Positions 1 to 8,921 are shown, counted from the stretch's first letter. The stretch: DNA of 64,000 bases from PALSA-1353 sp050014015 (GCA_050014015.1 JBEKEC010000012.1:21162-85161), one strand, 5' to 3'. Notes: generated from the letters alone by a model not told the origin. Translations and numbers: made by a program.

Positions 1-862
1 CCAAGTCGCCGACCTCGGCGCCGGGCGAACCAACCGTAAAATCTTCGAGGGTTTGAGGGACGATATTCCATTGAGGCAAAAGATCTTTGACGGCGTGGAT
101 AATCTCGCGGTAGCCGACAAACGCGCCGGAATCGTTCCAATGGGTGTCGGTCCTGTGATAAAGGAGTCCGTACGGCTTGGCGGCCAGCAGGGCGGGCCGC
201 AGGTCCAGAAAATGGATTGGGGAATGGGATTGGCGAAGGCGATTGACAAGCTGGTCCAGGCGGGATTCCGGGCGGACGGGGGTTAATTCCGGCGGGAGGC
301 GTTCGGGATAGATGGTTTGTTTGTCCGGGGGGACGACGACGAGATAGGGGATGCCCCGGGCGGCGAGCCAGGCGTTGCGTTTTTCGAGAAGATTTTGCCA
401 GGCGTCGAGTTGCTCGTCGGAGAGCGGATTGAGGCCGCGGTAGGCGATGAAATTCTCGTCGCCCTCGGGGCGGAGGAAGAGCCAGCCGTCTTTGCCGATC
501 ACGACGTTTCCGTCCATCTCGTCGCGCAGGCCGTGGAATCGGGTGAGGGCGACGCCGCGGATGAGGGTATTGCGCAGGCCGAAATGATCGCGGTAGAAGC
601 TGAGCCAGCGTTCGGAGTAGCGGGTGAGGTCGTTAAAGGAGCGTGGAAACGAGGGCGGTTCGGCGAGCCGGCGGTTCTCGTTGGAAGCGCCGGCCGGGTC
701 CCAATGAAAGAAAAGTCCGATGAGCGGGAGAAACAGCGATGCGAGGAACAGCGCCGCCAGGACGCGCACGAGCGTCAGGCGCCGGTGAGCGCGGCGTTGC
801 GGCGGGAGGAAAGCCCCCTGCCGCTCAACCCGCGCCGCGGTTGTCGCGGGCGTCGTGGACAT
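1..862 (-). CDS. AlgJ/AlgX-like O-acetyltransferase accessory protein (partial)
   Basis: The gene runs off the left edge; 287 codons from the ATG at 862 are visible. It is a paralogue of the neighbouring gene at 825-2078. A short basic N-terminus leads into one membrane segment (about residues 29-50) followed by H-W-D-P, then an SGNH-hydrolase-type AlgJ/AlgX domain with the motifs IGKDGWLF (122-129), VPPDKQ and the D-x-H catalytic box T-D-T-H-W-N (238-243). In alginate and related systems such proteins act in the periplasm and transfer acetyl groups, delivered by an AlgI-type MBOAT protein, onto an exopolysaccharide. It is third in the operon and overlaps the preceding stop by 38 bases. The polymer modified is unknown; the catalytic Ser region lies outside the window. 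Confidence 0.85.
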   Translation of the reverse strand, partial: MSTTPATTAARVERQGAFLPPQRRAHRRLTLVRVLAALFLASLFLPLIGLFFHWDPAGASNENRRLAEPPSFPRSFNDLTRYSERWLSFYRDHFGLRNTLIRGVALTRFHGLRDEMDGNVVIGKDGWLFLRPEGDENFIAYRGLNPLSDEQLDAWQNLLEKRNAWLAARGIPYLVVVPPDKQTIYPERLPPELTPVRPESRLDQLVNRLRQSHSPIHFLDLRPALLAAKPYGLLYHRTDTHWNDSGAFVGYREIIHAVKDLLPQWNIVPQTLEDFTVGSPGAEVGDL

Positions 863-2078
863 ATTCTTCGCGCCGTTGCAGCGGGGTATTGCGAACGTCC
901 TCGGTATCCATCGGCTGCGGCAAATACAACATGCGTTCGAGGAACTCGTCGATCACAACATCTGGCTTGGCCTTGAGAATCAAAGGCCCGCCCAGGACGT
1001 TGGTCCATTGCCAGTCGGCGCGGCTGAAATGCGGTCCGAGGAACGGCCCGAAATAATTGCCGAACGAATCGTGCAGCACGAACATCGTGGGGCCGTGAGG
1101 GTCGCCCCGGGTTATGACGGGCGTGAACGGGTTGTCGATGGAGAAAGTGAGAGGAAAGGGACGGCGGCGGATAAAGTGGAGCCAGTCCTCGTTGTATTCG
1201 TAATACAGGTTCATAAAGCCCGCCAGATCGCCGGAGCGGACGGTCGAGGCGGGGACGAAATCGCTCGCCGGCTGTGGAACCATTTTTGTGCCCAGCAGTC
1301 TGTTGATCTCGTCGAGAACGACGGGATAGCAGGCGAAGGCGCCGTAATCGTTCCAATGGGTGTCGGTCTTGAAATAGACGCGATGATATTTCTTTGCCTG
1401 GATCAAAGTGGGGCGCAGATCGAGCAGATCGACGGGGGAATGGGTTACGCGGAGGCGTTCGATGAGCTGATCGAGCCGGCTCTGCGGGCCAAGGGCTGAA
1501 AACTGTTCGGGCATGAATTCCCGGTAAACGCTCTGCTTGTCAGGGGGGATGAGAACGAGAAAGCGGATTCCGTGATTGGCGCAGAACCAGTAGCGGTGTT
1601 CGAGCACCTGCTGCCAGTCGTCGAGTTGCTGGCTGGTGAACGGGTCGAGATTGCGGTCGGCGAGCAGGTTTTGGAATCCCGGGGGATAAAAGAGCCAGCC
1701 GTCCTTGCCAATGATGATTTTGGTCTGCTGATCGAGGGCGAGTCCGCCGTGAAAGCTGATGAGGGTAAGCCCGCGGATGAGTGCGTTTCGGAATCCGAAA
1801 TGATCCCTGTAGAAGCCGAGCATGAGATCGGAATAGCGGGTGGCCTGCTGGAAACTTTTGGGCAGGCCGGGGGCCTTTGCCAGGGCGCGGTTTTCGTGGG
1901 ATTCAACGGGGTCCCAGTGCATGGCGGTGCCGACGAGGGGAATGAACAGGGCGATGACGAACAGGATGGCGGCGGTCAGGCGTGCGCGATTGCGCCAATG
2001 GGGGTGCGGAATTTTATCGGGGTGTCCAAGCGGCGGCAAAGGCATCTCCATGGTGGTTGATTCCGACGTCATGGGCAT
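825..2078 (-). CDS. AlgJ/AlgX-like O-acetyltransferase (SGNH fold)
   Basis: 417 residues. One membrane anchor at about residues 33-50, then an AlgJ/AlgX-type SGNH-hydrolase domain. Visible motifs are the D-x-H pair (D239, H241 within T-D-T-H-W-N) and a downstream H-D-S-F-G around S338 that would supply the nucleophile. Known members O-acetylate alginate or other exopolysaccharides in the periplasm. The ATG directly abuts the stop codon of the MBOAT gene (no intergenic base), so the two are surely co-translated, and the partner supplies the acetyl group across the membrane. A second paralogue follows with 38 bases of overlap. Two AlgJ/X-like proteins per MBOAT resembles the alginate AlgI/J/X organisation, but no polymer synthase is in view. 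Confidence 0.9.
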   Translation of the reverse strand: MPMTSESTTMEMPLPPLGHPDKIPHPHWRNRARLTAAILFVIALFIPLVGTAMHWDPVESHENRALAKAPGLPKSFQQATRYSDLMLGFYRDHFGFRNALIRGLTLISFHGGLALDQQTKIIIGKDGWLFYPPGFQNLLADRNLDPFTSQQLDDWQQVLEHRYWFCANHGIRFLVLIPPDKQSVYREFMPEQFSALGPQSRLDQLIERLRVTHSPVDLLDLRPTLIQAKKYHRVYFKTDTHWNDYGAFACYPVVLDEINRLLGTKMVPQPASDFVPASTVRSGDLAGFMNLYYEYNEDWLHFIRRRPFPLTFSIDNPFTPVITRGDPHGPTMFVLHDSFGNYFGPFLGPHFSRADWQWTNVLGGPLILKAKPDVVIDEFLERMLYLPQPMDTEDVRNTPLQRREEYVHDARDNRGAG

Positions 2079-3542
2079 CTAAAAGTGGAAGTAGATGAAC
2101 GGATTATAGGTTCCGGCGGCGGAAAGCGCCGTCGAGGCGACGAAGATGGCGCTCAGTGCGGCGAACTCGCCCATCCCGGCGGTCAAATCCACGAGCCAGG
2201 ACCTGGCGCCGCCCGCGGCGGCGACGGCGCGATCGAACGCGCTGCCAAGCAGCGGCACGAGCGGCAAGCTGCCGATCACGCCCGCAGCCACGGCCAGAAT
2301 CATCGACCGGTTAACGCATTGCGACATGGTAAAGAATGCCGAACTGCTTGGGCCGAGGAATGCCATCCGGGTCAGGTATTGTCCCGCGCCGGCAAAGGTG
2401 TCGGAGCGGAAGAAGACCCAGCCGACCATAACAGCCAGCAGGGTATAGACATGGCGCACGGCGCGGTGGCGTTCCAGCCAGTTTTTCAGGCCGGCGCGTT
2501 CGATGATGAGAAAGGCGCCGTGGAACAACCCCCAGACGACGAAGGTCCAGGTGGCTCCGTGCCAGAGTCCGCAAAGGAAAAAGACCGTTAGAAGGTTTGC
2601 ATACACCCGCCATTTGGGCACGCGGTTTCCGCCCAGGGGGATGTAGAGATAGTCGCGGAACCAGCTTGAGAGGGTGATGTGCCAGCGATGCCAGAAATCG
2701 GTGATGCTGGTCGCAATATAAGGGTAATTGAAGTTCTCGGGGAAGGTGAAGCCGAACATTTTGCCCAGGCCGATGGCCATGTCGCTGTAGCCGGAGAAAT
2801 CGAAATAGATTTGCAAGGTGTAGCAGAGCACGCCGAGCCACGCGACCGCCGGGGTGATCAGATAGGGCCGAATGGTGAAAATGGTGTCGGCGGTCTGAGC
2901 GACGGTGTTGGCGATCAGCATTTTCTTGCCAAATCCGATGATGAAACGTCGGACGCCCTCGGAGAAGGAATCCCAGGAATGCTGCCGGCCGCGGGGGCCG
3001 CCGACGGTGAACTGATCGCAAATCGTCTTGTAGCGGATGATCGGCCCGGCAATAAGCTGCGGGAAGAGCATGATGTACAGGCCGAAGATGCCGGACCGCT
3101 TCAACGGCTTCACTTCCTTGCGGAACACGTCAATGATGTACGACAGGGCGTGGAACGTGAAAAAGGAAATGCCCAGGGGAAGATGGATTTTGGGCAGGGG
3201 AAGCTCGTGGAGTCCCATTGCAACCAGTGGGACATTGATGTTGCGGACGACGAAGGCGGCGTATTTGAAGACGCAGAGAATCGTCAGATTGACGGCCACC
3301 CCGAGGACCATGGCGCCCCTGGCGGATTTCTGATCGGGGGCGGCTGCAATCAATGTTCCGATATAGAAATTGATGGCGATGGACGCCACCACCACGAAGG
3401 TGGACCACCCCTCTCCCAATGCGTAGAAAACCAGGCTCGCGGCCAGCAGGACGTAATTTTTGCCCGCCCGCGGCGTGCAATAGTAGACGGTCAGCACAAC
3501 CGGCAAAAGCAGGAAAAGGAAGCACGGGTCGGTAAACAGCAT
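2079..3542 (-). CDS. MBOAT family O-acyltransferase (AlgI-like)
   Basis: 487 residues, a polytopic inner-membrane protein with about 10-12 hydrophobic segments. It carries the AlgI/MBOAT signature: F-W-H-R-W-H-I-T-L-S near residues 283-292 and the invariant histidine in G-L-W-H-G-A-T-W (H328). AlgI-type proteins take acetyl groups from a cytoplasmic donor and pass them to periplasmic AlgJ/AlgX partners, here encoded immediately downstream (825-2078 and 1-862). Length is that of full-size AlgI homologues. It is the first gene visible in this operon; the 72 bases to the next gene upstream are non-coding. Confidence 0.93.
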   Translation of the reverse strand: MLFTDPCFLFLLLPVVLTVYYCTPRAGKNYVLLAASLVFYALGEGWSTFVVVASIAINFYIGTLIAAAPDQKSARGAMVLGVAVNLTILCVFKYAAFVVRNINVPLVAMGLHELPLPKIHLPLGISFFTFHALSYIIDVFRKEVKPLKRSGIFGLYIMLFPQLIAGPIIRYKTICDQFTVGGPRGRQHSWDSFSEGVRRFIIGFGKKMLIANTVAQTADTIFTIRPYLITPAVAWLGVLCYTLQIYFDFSGYSDMAIGLGKMFGFTFPENFNYPYIATSITDFWHRWHITLSSWFRDYLYIPLGGNRVPKWRVYANLLTVFFLCGLWHGATWTFVVWGLFHGAFLIIERAGLKNWLERHRAVRHVYTLLAVMVGWVFFRSDTFAGAGQYLTRMAFLGPSSSAFFTMSQCVNRSMILAVAAGVIGSLPLVPLLGSAFDRAVAAAGGARSWLVDLTAGMGEFAALSAIFVASTALSAAGTYNPFIYFHF

Positions 3543-3614
3543 GGGGCGATAACTATACGTTCATCCAATGCATGACTCAACCGCGTCATTTTTGCGTCCT
3601 TATCGTGGCGTTCG

Positions 3615-4085
3615 TCATTGCAGCGTGGCAACAACGTCGTACATCTTGCCGCCCTGATAAATTTGCAGGCTGCGGACCGGATTGTTCCCGTGGTCAGTCT
3701 CGAAATGATGGCCTTCGGCATCGTAGAACAACTCGAAATTGAGCGTCTTGCCCGTGTTACGGTCGAATTGGGGCACGCACACCACATACCTTTGGTTGAC
3801 CCAGACCTCAATATTCTGCCAATCGGAATTGGAGAGATTGGCCACTTCAAACTGCCGCTCCATGACGTTGTACTGAGCGCGTGCGATCGAGTCGTGGCTC
3901 TTGGGGGCGTCGATCTCGTAGGACCGCTTGGCGGCGTCGGCGGCAAGCTCGGTCGAGGATTTCCTCAAAGAGGAATCGGAGTTAGGGATGATCGTCGGCC
4001 GGCCGTCGCCCGTGCAGCCGGACATTGCCAGGATGGCCGTCACGGTCACGAACCCGCCGCAGATTGTCGCCACGTATGCTTTCAT
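3615..4085 (-). CDS. Putative lipoprotein of unknown function
   Basis: 156 residues. The N-terminus is a lipoprotein-type signal (basic start, hydrophobic stretch, A-M-S-G-C with the Cys at about residue 24), so the product is probably lipid-anchored on the periplasmic side. The remainder has no motif I recognise; the middle is helix-forming and charged, and the C-terminal half (W-Q-N-I-E-V-W-V-N-Q-R-Y-V) looks like a small beta-sandwich. It lies 72 bases upstream of the MBOAT gene in the same direction, so it may share a transcript with the acetylation cluster, but nothing in the sequence ties it to that function. The 284 bases between it and the next gene (4086-4369) show no supported feature. 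Confidence 0.75.
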   Translation of the reverse strand: MKAYVATICGGFVTVTAILAMSGCTGDGRPTIIPNSDSSLRKSSTELAADAAKRSYEIDAPKSHDSIARAQYNVMERQFEVANLSNSDWQNIEVWVNQRYVVCVPQFDRNTGKTLNFELFYDAEGHHFETDHGNNPVRSLQIYQGGKMYDVVATLQ

Positions 4086-4369
4086 AAGGCACCTTTCAGT
4101 TAGACGTTTTTCGAGTTATCGGACGAAAGGGGCGGCGGGCATGAAAAAATATGGGCGGTTGATGTTGAGCAAGCGGGGGTAATTCGACGAGCGCCGCTCA
4201 GGTGGCGGAGTTTCGATTCAGAAATGCGGGGCGATGTGTTCAAACCGGGGAATGATGGTTCAAATCTTGTCACCCCGATTTGATGGGAGGGAAATCAAGT
4301 GTCGTCAGTTTCATGCCGCTATCTTCATGCCGCAACATCACTTGGGAATAAACGTTCGGTTCGATGAAC

Positions 4370-6730
4370 TTACTCCAAACGCTTCGCGAAATCTGGACTT
4401 ACGTTGACCAAGTAATGAGATTTGAACTCGCCTGAATCTGGCTCAGCCCCCGGAAACAGGCCGTACATCCGCGCAACACAGCTATCAACAATTTCATGTT
4501 GCTGCCGAGGCGATTGAAGATCGGTGCTGGAGGTCAGCAGCAAAACGGCGGCAAGGATCTGCTCGCATTCTGCCGGCCACAGCTTGGCTGGCTGTCGTGG
4601 AAACGGAAACTGCCGGAGTTGGTGAAGCCGCAGCGCATGGCGGCCTTCGCCCATTGTTGGCATCGTTGCCCGCACGAAGGCCCAGAATGTTCCGCTGTTC
4701 AGAATTCCCAAAAGAAACAGCGGATTGACATGATCCGAATCCGGCACCAAGACCAGTACGCTGCTGTGACAGATCATCTTGGCGTCGGGCCCGATCAGTG
4801 TGGAATCGTGTCCCGCGCTGATGCGCTTAACCAGAATCCGGGGCGCGTCCGGCAATCTCAATGCGGCCGACGACCGAAATGCAAACCACGAGGCTGTCTC
4901 AGCGGCAGCGGGCAGGCGATCACGGTTCCGAAGTAAGTAGCGATAGGTTCTTGGGTACTGGTCTCGAAGATGGTCCTCGGTCAGCAGTTGTCCCGAGGGT
5001 GTGTAGGGCGTGAGGCAGACTGTTCGCGGAATTGGTGTTTGATAGCCGGAAACATCGCGATTGCGAATTATTGGTATCAGCAGATCGGCTTCCAGCACGT
5101 GTTGCCTGCCGTCTCGATCACTCACAATCACCGGGCTTCGTTCTGTACGGGTCAACCGCCTGAGAAGGAAGACCGGATCTGCTCCCGTGACGACTCCTTG
5201 GCAGATTCGAATAGGAAGCTCCGCAAGCGGAGCGCCCGAATCCTTCATTCGCGGCAGGATATTTTGTTCGGTCCTATCGAGCAACCAGTGAGTTCCACTA
5301 CAGACTTCAGGCGCGAGGAATTTTATCTCGACGTTTTTTGCAGAGGGCGCATCCTCCGATAGCAACGTCTCCAAGCTTTGCCGCAAGCCGTTGTTTCCCC
5401 GAATCCAGACATGACGACACGCCTGTGGAACATGCCCTCTTTCCAAGAGTGTCAACGCGATTTGCGTCACGGCATCGGGATAGAGATTGCGTGCCGCGAA
5501 TTCGATAATTTCCCGCATCGTGCAGGTCTGACTAATGAGTTGGCGCAATGTCCGACCTGTCTGGGAGCGAAGAAAGGTATTCGAGACACTCCAGCCCAGC
5601 AGGCCGCCGGTCGTCAGGCAGGTGATAGCCTTTTCGAAGAACAGCATGTAAAGGTCGAACTGCCCCTGGCGAGCCGTGAGAAATCTGCTGCGATAGTGCG
5701 ATAGCTTCTCTTGAGCGCCCTTGCGAAGTTCGTGAATCCGTACGAACGGCGGACCACCCAGCACCACCGTCATTTCGGATGTGTTAGAAAGTAAGAAGTC
5801 GCCGCACGTGAGGTTTGCCCGGAGGTCAGGGACGATCACTGGCTCGTTGCTATGCTCATCGGAAAGCGTCTGCCAGACGGCTAACAGAAGGCTCCGGCGG
5901 GCCCATTCCAAGGCAGTGGCATCAACGTCCATTCCGTGAATAACATGGCATAGGAGATCAAGGCGTTCTTGTGGCGAAGCGTCGAGGGAAAGCCCGACCA
6001 ACTCATGGCGAAAAAGGTATCGAACTGCGGCAACTAGAAAGATTCCGCAGCCGCATGATGGGTCGATCAGGCGAAGCGAGCGAACGTCTCCAAATCGGTT
6101 CAGAGCGGAATCGAGAACGCGGCAAGTCAGGTAATCAACGATAAATGAAGGCGTATAGTGAATGCCTCTCGCTCGCCGTAGGCCAGAACTTCGCCGCGCC
6201 TGGTTGGCTGTCGATGGGGGCGGCGATAGGCAAAATTGATGGAACTCGCCAAAGGACGAGAGGGACAGGCGCGTTCGCAGTGTCAGTTGAAAAATAGAAC
6301 GCTGGATGTCTTCGGGTACAGCCAAGGCATCATCGAATGTTTCCGCGTCGAGTACGGCCAGCAAAATCGGCGACTGCATGCTCTGGCGGAAACTCTGGAT
6401 CATTTGACGGTTAGTGCATTCGTTAGCGAACGCCATCTGCGCGGACGGCACCGGAATCGCCGATGGACGTTCCTGGCGCATGAACTGCACCAGAAGAGAT
6501 AGACCTAGCGCTTGATCGATTACCAAGCGAACCTGTGCATCATCGTCGGACGGGCGTCGCTGTCGCCAGCGTTGAGCAAGGTCAAAACGCAGGCGTCCAA
6601 GGCGATCAAGCCATCCGATGTCGCGCGGACAGCCAGGAATCTCGGATTCGTTTGCGAGCATCGGCAACGGTACTTCAGCCAACTTCGGCACCATCTCTTT
6701 CTCCCAGGCCGTGTGCGCGCATCGCATCAC
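4370..6730 (-). CDS. N6-adenine-type DNA methyltransferase (Eco57I/TaqI-like) with altered motif IV
   Basis: 786 residues. A start region R-G-I-H-Y-T-P-S-F-I-V-D-Y (189-200), SAM-binding motif I L-I-D-P-S-C-G-C-G-I-F (221-231), an acidic motif II region around M-D-V-D (267-270), then motif IV at 325-329. The C-terminal ~300 residues look like a TaqI-type target-recognition module (L-H-Q-L-R-Q-F-P-F-P near 700). Such enzymes methylate adenine N6 in restriction-modification or epigenetic defence systems. Oddly, motif IV reads G-G-P-P-F where the family has N/D/S-P-P-Y/F/W; the catalytic Asn is Gly here. The GTG start overlaps the stop of the radical SAM gene (GTGA, 4 bases; an ATG follows directly), indicating translational coupling. 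No separate nuclease gene is adjacent, and whether the N-terminal 170 residues contain one is unclear. Confidence 0.85.
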   Translation of the reverse strand: MMRCAHTAWEKEMVPKLAEVPLPMLANESEIPGCPRDIGWLDRLGRLRFDLAQRWRQRRPSDDDAQVRLVIDQALGLSLLVQFMRQERPSAIPVPSAQMAFANECTNRQMIQSFRQSMQSPILLAVLDAETFDDALAVPEDIQRSIFQLTLRTRLSLSSFGEFHQFCLSPPPSTANQARRSSGLRRARGIHYTPSFIVDYLTCRVLDSALNRFGDVRSLRLIDPSCGCGIFLVAAVRYLFRHELVGLSLDASPQERLDLLCHVIHGMDVDATALEWARRSLLLAVWQTLSDEHSNEPVIVPDLRANLTCGDFLLSNTSEMTVVLGGPPFVRIHELRKGAQEKLSHYRSRFLTARQGQFDLYMLFFEKAITCLTTGGLLGWSVSNTFLRSQTGRTLRQLISQTCTMREIIEFAARNLYPDAVTQIALTLLERGHVPQACRHVWIRGNNGLRQSLETLLSEDAPSAKNVEIKFLAPEVCSGTHWLLDRTEQNILPRMKDSGAPLAELPIRICQGVVTGADPVFLLRRLTRTERSPVIVSDRDGRQHVLEADLLIPIIRNRDVSGYQTPIPRTVCLTPYTPSGQLLTEDHLRDQYPRTYRYLLRNRDRLPAAAETASWFAFRSSAALRLPDAPRILVKRISAGHDSTLIGPDAKMICHSSVLVLVPDSDHVNPLFLLGILNSGTFWAFVRATMPTMGEGRHALRLHQLRQFPFPRQPAKLWPAECEQILAAVLLLTSSTDLQSPRQQHEIVDSCVARMYGLFPGAEPDSGEFKSHYLVNVSPDFAKRLE

Positions 6731-7893
6731 AGAACGCAGTTGCAGCGCCCGACGTTTTCGCTCAAGCCCAGCGACTGGGCCAGTTCAACGTCTTCCATGC
6801 ACAACGAGCATGGCAATTCCGGCTGACATCGGCGGATCGTCGTCAGCAGATGGGCATAGATACTCCGGCGATCTTCCAACGCATAGCGAGCCCGGCCATC
6901 CTGCGGCGTGTTGTTAAGTACGAAGAGCGATTGAGTAATGGGGTCATCGCTTCCGAGCCGCTGTTTGCTCAGATTCAACGCCGATCCGTAGCTGCAAATA
7001 CCGCCCAGCGTGAGGCGGTCGAGCCGAACTTGACTCAGCAGTTCTTCCAGCAAGGCATCGTAGTGTTGCCGCCAATTCTCAATAGGAATGATTGGCATCA
7101 GCATCACGCGCACGGGATAGCCTGCGGCGGCGCATCGTTTGATGGCAGCGATTCTGCTGGCAATCGGAGGCGTCATGGCTTCATAGCCGCTGCGTACGGC
7201 GGTTGGATTGAGACTCCAGCACAGGACGGTATGCCCGCGGTGATCCAGGTCCAGCACGTTCTCGAAGTCGTCGCATTTCGACAGAATGCGCAGCCGGGCA
7301 AACGGATGCTGCGCGAAAAACGGGATCATGGTGCGCGAATACCCGGTCAAGGGATCGAGTGCCATCCCATCCTGCAACTTACCGAGATAGAACGCCTCGG
7401 GCCCGCCAATCCGCCTGGCCAGGCGGTCAATGTCGTCGAGAATCTCGTCCAGGTTGACAAAGATTTTCACCGTCGGCGAGAAGCGAACGCCCCGGCTGCC
7501 GGCCAGATAGCAGTATTGGCAGGCGTACGGGCAAAAGCCGTATGGCGAAAAGTGCCAAAAGTTGGGACAGGTATTACCTCGCTCCTCACTGCGGCCCAGG
7601 GCACTGCCATGCTCCCCGAACACCAGCGTGCGCCGTCCAGACGCGTGCAGTTCACTTTGGTGCGTTACAGCGAAGCTAATTTTGTTGTGTGGGACGGCGA
7701 GTTGCTCGATCACCTGGGCTTTCGGATAAAGCGCGCAAATGTGTTCGACAAAGCTCCGCCGCCGAAGCGTGGAAAGACTCCCCTTGGTCAGGACGATGCG
7801 GCTTGGCCGGAACAGCGGCGGCAGCCGCGGTTGATATGCCGAGCCCACGGCAGCCATCGGCAGAAGATGTTGCGCCATGGGCATCGAAAACAT
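6727..7893 (-). CDS. Spore photoproduct lyase-like radical SAM protein
   Basis: 388 residues. The radical SAM cluster motif is C-P-Y-A-C-Q-Y-C (C121, C125, C128; CX3CX2C), followed by Y-L-A-G, which matches the spore photoproduct lyase (SPL) family rather than generic radical SAM enzymes. A TIM-barrel-like body follows (strand motifs L-R-I-L-S-K-C-D and V-L-C-W-S-L-N-P). The C-terminus carries a second Cys group, C-S-L-C near 362 and C-N-C at the extreme end, which could bind an auxiliary cluster. SPL proper repairs the spore UV photoproduct of thymine; this organism gives no sign of sporulation, so the substrate is open. It is first in a two-gene operon with the DNA methyltransferase, overlapping by 4 bases, which points to a DNA-directed role. 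Confidence 0.85.
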   Translation of the reverse strand: MFSMPMAQHLLPMAAVGSAYQPRLPPLFRPSRIVLTKGSLSTLRRRSFVEHICALYPKAQVIEQLAVPHNKISFAVTHQSELHASGRRTLVFGEHGSALGRSEERGNTCPNFWHFSPYGFCPYACQYCYLAGSRGVRFSPTVKIFVNLDEILDDIDRLARRIGGPEAFYLGKLQDGMALDPLTGYSRTMIPFFAQHPFARLRILSKCDDFENVLDLDHRGHTVLCWSLNPTAVRSGYEAMTPPIASRIAAIKRCAAAGYPVRVMLMPIIPIENWRQHYDALLEELLSQVRLDRLTLGGICSYGSALNLSKQRLGSDDPITQSLFVLNNTPQDGRARYALEDRRSIYAHLLTTIRRCQPELPCSLCMEDVELAQSLGLSENVGRCNCVL

Positions 7894-8104
7894 AGTTGGC
7901 CTACCATGCTACGCTTCTCAGCAGCGCAACGCCGCGCCGACAGCCAATACCTAACATTGTACGAACTGCGGCTTTGGGAGCAAGCGAAAAATCACAAATA
8001 TCTCGAAGAAATACTTCTACGACGGATGCCGCGCGGGTCAAGCGGCTTTCAGCAAATTCCTCAGTTCCAAGCCGAAACCCTTGATTCCATCGCAAAAACG
8101 CCGA

Positions 8105-8134
8105 AAAAGTTCAATAGCCGTCTTGTTGTCCCGA
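8105..8134 (+). repeat. 30-bp direct repeat, left copy (possible att/insertion boundary)
   Basis: An exact 30-base match to 10762-10791 in the same orientation. The two copies bracket the AbiE operon and its third gene (2.6 kb), consistent with an insertion or site-specific recombination event. The surrounding gene-free stretch 7894-8244 otherwise holds only the tRNA-like fragment at 8162-8190. Confidence 0.8.
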
Positions 8135-8161
8135 TTTTTCGCTTACCCAAATTGCCCAGAG

Positions 8162-8190
8162 AGGCGACTGGCAACGGGATTTGAACCGCC
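8162..8190 (-). other. tRNA T-arm-like fragment
   Basis: On the minus strand this reads GGTTCAAATCC within a longer match to the 3' part of a tRNA gene (B-box consensus GGTTCRANTCC). No D-arm, anticodon arm or CCA-adjacent acceptor stem can be folded from the ~70 bases upstream, and only two T-stem pairs form, so it is at most a remnant. Its position just inside the left 30-bp repeat would suit a tRNA-derived attachment site. This is an inference from a short match. Confidence 0.3.
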
Positions 8191-8244
8191 CGCGGCGTGA
8201 ATGCACTTTGTTACGATACGCGTGGCCGCTTCCATGCTGCCTCC

Positions 8245-8902
8245 TCAATCTTCACCTTGCGCTCCAGCTTCGTAGCCGAGTTGCCAGAAATACATGTCCA
8301 CAAGCTTCATGAGCGGATAGTGCGCTCCGCTGTGGTCTCTTATGGCAGCTTGTTCGCGACGAAACTCGGTCAGATGCTCGCAGGAAAAAGCCAGGACCTT
8401 CTTGACGAATTTTGCGCTTAGGTACGAATACCCCAGCCCAGCACCCCTGAACCCAGAAATGAAATACTGATCGCATGCAGGAAGGCATCCGAATGTGCCA
8501 AGAAGGACCTTCGTCACCAGGGTTTCTGTCGGCTCCCCGAACTGACTGTATGCCTTGGCAATTTCCTTCGCCGCGTCCAGGATGACCGGCACGAGTTCGA
8601 CATCGTTCGCTTCAGACCCAAACTCGCGTTCCCAAAGCGGAGCGAAACGCGGTAAGGCAAGGCAATCGACAACGCCCAAATGGATGGTGTACGCGTGCTG
8701 AAGCAGGAAAGTTGACCCCGCGATACATGCCCCAACTTGCGAGATAGAACCCGAGGTGCAATGCCGCATTCTGCCGTTGGGCCGCTATCCCCGAAGGTGT
8801 CACATCTCGGAAGAAGCGGTAGCAATGTTCCCAGGACCGGTAGCGGTGATGAGGGTCGCCAGCAACTTCCCCGAAGTAGGCGCTGATTTTCTCGTGGATC
8901 AT
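8245..8902 (-). pseudogene. Conserved hypothetical gene, frameshifted (third gene of AbiE operon)
   Basis: Two overlapping frames make one protein of about 218 residues. The first frame starts at ATG 8902 with AGGTGG about 9 bases upstream and reads M-I-H-E-K-I-S-A-Y-F-G through Y-L-A-S-W-G-M-Y-R-G. The second frame continues with S-T-F-L-L-Q-H-A-Y and runs to 8245. Removing one base of the C4 run at 8716-8719 joins them perfectly (R-G-S-T-F-L-L). The product has no motif I can name; it looks like a soluble all-helical protein. It starts 20 bases after the stop of abiEii, so it belongs to that operon. It may be a real decayed gene or a homopolymer sequencing error. Confidence 0.75.
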
Positions 8903-8921
8903 GGCACACCCACCTGGCACT

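Noticed and set aside
6535..8184. 549-codon plus-strand frame across the methyltransferase and radical SAM genes
   Set aside because: Overlaps two coupled minus-strand genes with recognised motifs and has no domain.
8162..8260. Possible tRNA gene on the minus strand
   Set aside because: Only the B-box-like T-loop is recognisable; no D-arm, anticodon arm or acceptor stem folds.
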